NCBI GenBank assembly: GCA_036924285.1
Contig: JAYKYS010000011.1
Span: forward strand, 7,006,001-7,070,000
Direction: 5' to 3'
Source of the DNA: Asterella californica
Lineage: Eukaryota > Streptophyta > Marchantiopsida > Marchantiales > Aytoniaceae
Length of the DNA stretch: 64,000 bases
Made by a program: the position numbers and the translations under genes. Position 1 is the stretch's first letter; each line of letters starts with the position of its first letter. Positions 61,740 to 64,000 of the stretch are shown piece by piece. Below the pieces are notes generated by a model. It did not search any database. It worked only from the letters and a program-made list of their open reading frames with translations, and was not told the DNA's origin.

Positions 61740-62420
61740 ATATGCAGAGGTTTAACTTATTACCTAATCTTTCTGGCTGAGGTAATAAATTAACTTTTTT
61801 TGCAGAAAAGATTAGGTAATAAATTAAAAGCACAGTAAATTAATGCATTGATAGCTTCAGTTTCTTTGTACCTTTAGCAGTAATAGCTTCAAGTTTGGAC
61901 TTGTACCTTTAGGAGCACGGCAGTCTACTCATGACTTATGGATAACAGTTAATATTTATGAAATATTTTAATTATTCTCATCTACTTAGTATATAATTTT
62001 TGTTTAATACTTACATATTTCTTTGATAACAGCCAGAGAACAAAAGTTCCTAGAAATTCATCGAGCTCGTATATTATTTATTCACCTCTTCCGTCTTTCG
62101 ATGGAAAAGGACTATAAGCTTAATTTATTGCCTAACCCTTCCGATAAGAAGAGCTAGGTAATAAACTAAAGTATTTATTGAATACTTTATTATGGTCGAC
62201 AACTTGCTGCACTTATACAGTTTGGGGCGCGTTGCTATGGACTTCACTTACGGGTTTTCACTTCATGTTTGTCAGTTTCCTCTAGTGGTAACATTTAACA
62301 TTTAAATATTAATTTAAATTTCCAAAAAAACTTGATATATAATTTCTACATAATAGTTATAACTTTTCCGATAATAGATACCGAGCATAAATTCCCCAAA
62401 GGTGGTTGAGCAAATACATT
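61740..62420. repeat. AT-rich repeat, second copy, inverted relative to 21320-22030
   Basis: It carries the reverse complement of the blocks listed for the first copy, plus TTATTACCTAATCTTTCTGG at 61759 facing AAAGATTAGGTAATAAATTA at 61807, a hairpin. Confidence 0.6.
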
Positions 62421-64000
62421 CATGTTGTGCAAGCAACTGAAGCTATCGTACAGGTGGAATTTTATTAGTACTGTAGCATTTCCTTATATATGCCATGTAT
62501 GAATGAAGCAAATACCTCTTTTCGCGACCTCCATACCGGAAGCTCTTGTGGTACCCGCTATATACCGATGCTCAAGTTTCCACGAAATTGTTTGATCACC
62601 CCTTTTAACTATGCACTGCTTGATCACATCCCTGACAGGCTACCAACAGTAAAACCAGTCACTTTGCTTTTTTTCTATCAATTTTTACTTTCGATAGTGA
62701 CTAAATTCCTCTTCCATTCAAACCATTTAAAGCAATAAAATACAAGTTAGACAAGACATGCTCAAAATGTTGATGAGTGAAGTCTAACATGTCACTAACA
62801 TGACAAAGTGACTGGTTATACATGTGATAATCAGTCAAAAGTGTAATCAAACAATACAGCGTTAAGAGAGATATGATCAAGCACAACAAACTCAATGGGG
62901 TATGATCAAGCAAATTTGTACTCAAGTTTCAAATATACGAGAATATCGTACTTGGGAAATAGTTCTTTTTTGGACACTCAATTGGGATCATTTATATCTT
63001 CACGCAAAAAGAGCTCGAAGGGAGTAGAGAAAAGCAAGATGAAACCCCACGTGAGATGCAACTATGGGTTCCATATTCACCTCATAGTAGTCTGGAACCC
63101 GTGTAGATATATATATATATATATATTATTCACCTCTCTTTGAGTCGGAGAGGTAGAATATGCATCGGTTTAATTTATCACTAAATCTTTCTGGGAGAAA
63201 ATTATTTGGCCAAGTTTACTAGTTTGGGTTATTACTTCGCCATGTCCATGACTTATTGTACGCACTGGGCCAGACCATTTTCTGATGTGGCAGTCACCTC
63301 CCGGTGACTATCTCCTGTGGCAAATACCAGAATGGACAATAGCCCGATGAGTGCAACTGATTGTCTATGTCCTTTTATGATTTTCTGCACCATCTATCGA
63401 ATACCCCAAAGCGTTAATCTTGACTAGTGCGCAATGGGACCAGCAATGCAATTCAACTTCGATTTGTAAACTTCCTGTGAATGCAGATGTGATCTACCAT
63501 GGTCTGTAAGTCATAGCGTTTTCAGTTTTGTTCCTCCTTGATAAAAAAAAACACAACATTCTGTTATTCCAAGATTTTGAACTATTACAGAATAACAGGA
63601 TAGAGTTATTCATGTTTTTTTCATCAAATGAGTCACATAATAATACTCCTCAGTATAGAAATTAGAAAAACTAATAGCTTTTCGTTATTCTCATTTTCTC
63701 GCGTTATCACATATCTCTCTTGAATAACAATATACAAAGATTCCTTCACAAGCAGTATATGAATATCGTAACTTATTTCATAATTAAAATCACAGTTTAA
63801 AATTATGTAAAAATAAAAGTAATATGATATTGATTAAAAGAATACATGTATTATCTTATTCTCTTGAGAAATAATACACGTAATACTGTACTTTGATCTA
63901 ATTATACATTGAATAAAGTAATATGATATTCTTTACATGATTATATTATTCGCTTAAGAAATAAAATTCATAGTCAGGTACATTAATTTAATTATAGATA
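62421..64000. other. AT-rich DNA with simple repeats to the right edge
   Basis: An (AT)n run lies at about 63106-63127. At 63816-63914 and 63915-64000 a unit starting AAAGTAATATGATATT is repeated with changes, ending at the window edge. No gene was recognised. Confidence 0.45.

Overview
The window is nuclear DNA of a land plant. It shows short GT-AG introns, a telo-box promoter motif, a plant-type uclacyanin, a trihelix transcription factor, and dense nested transposons. The species cannot be fixed from sequence alone; a bryophyte, lycophyte or other non-flowering lineage is only a guess.

Four host genes stand out. A CMS1-like ribosome-biogenesis gene (minus strand, 13506-15622, six exons) and a single-exon trihelix factor (minus, 17182-18501) lie in the left third. 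A complete XPB (TFIIH helicase) gene with 19 exons runs on the plus strand at 24502-31431. A two-exon GPI-anchored uclacyanin (minus, 58577-59743) lies on the right. I could follow reading phase across every exon junction of the three spliced genes.

The rest is mostly mobile DNA. The left end is an LTR retrotransposon copy split by a 10.2 kb Mutator-like element (MULE, 1376-11570). The MULE has about 135-bp terminal inverted repeats and a 10-bp target duplication. An unoccupied paralogue of its insertion site lies elsewhere in the window, near 51463-51560. It carries three gene units: a mudrA transposase; a seven-exon chimeric gene joining an RG-rich start, a transposon-like domain and an FCP1-type HAD phosphatase domain; and an RPA1-like DNA-binding fragment on the opposite strand. 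Two arrays of palindromes built on GCGAAACA/TGTTTCGC lie inside the same element, one of them filling intron 1 of the chimeric gene. This cargo and its palindrome arrays are the best candidate here for an undescribed system.

From about 33.6 to 52.7 kb there is a nest of decayed LTR elements, all with Ty3/gypsy-like proteins on the minus strand. One of them (34335-38437) is inserted in the integrase of another. A separate decayed block (45171-50800) holds a long coiled-coil reading frame with scattered stops. Smaller repeats include a foldback element and minisatellite inside an XPB intron, GATC-rich repeats at about 32.6 and 53 kb, a 90-bp satellite at 56.5-57.9 kb, and inverted AT-rich repeat copies at about 21.5 and 62 kb.
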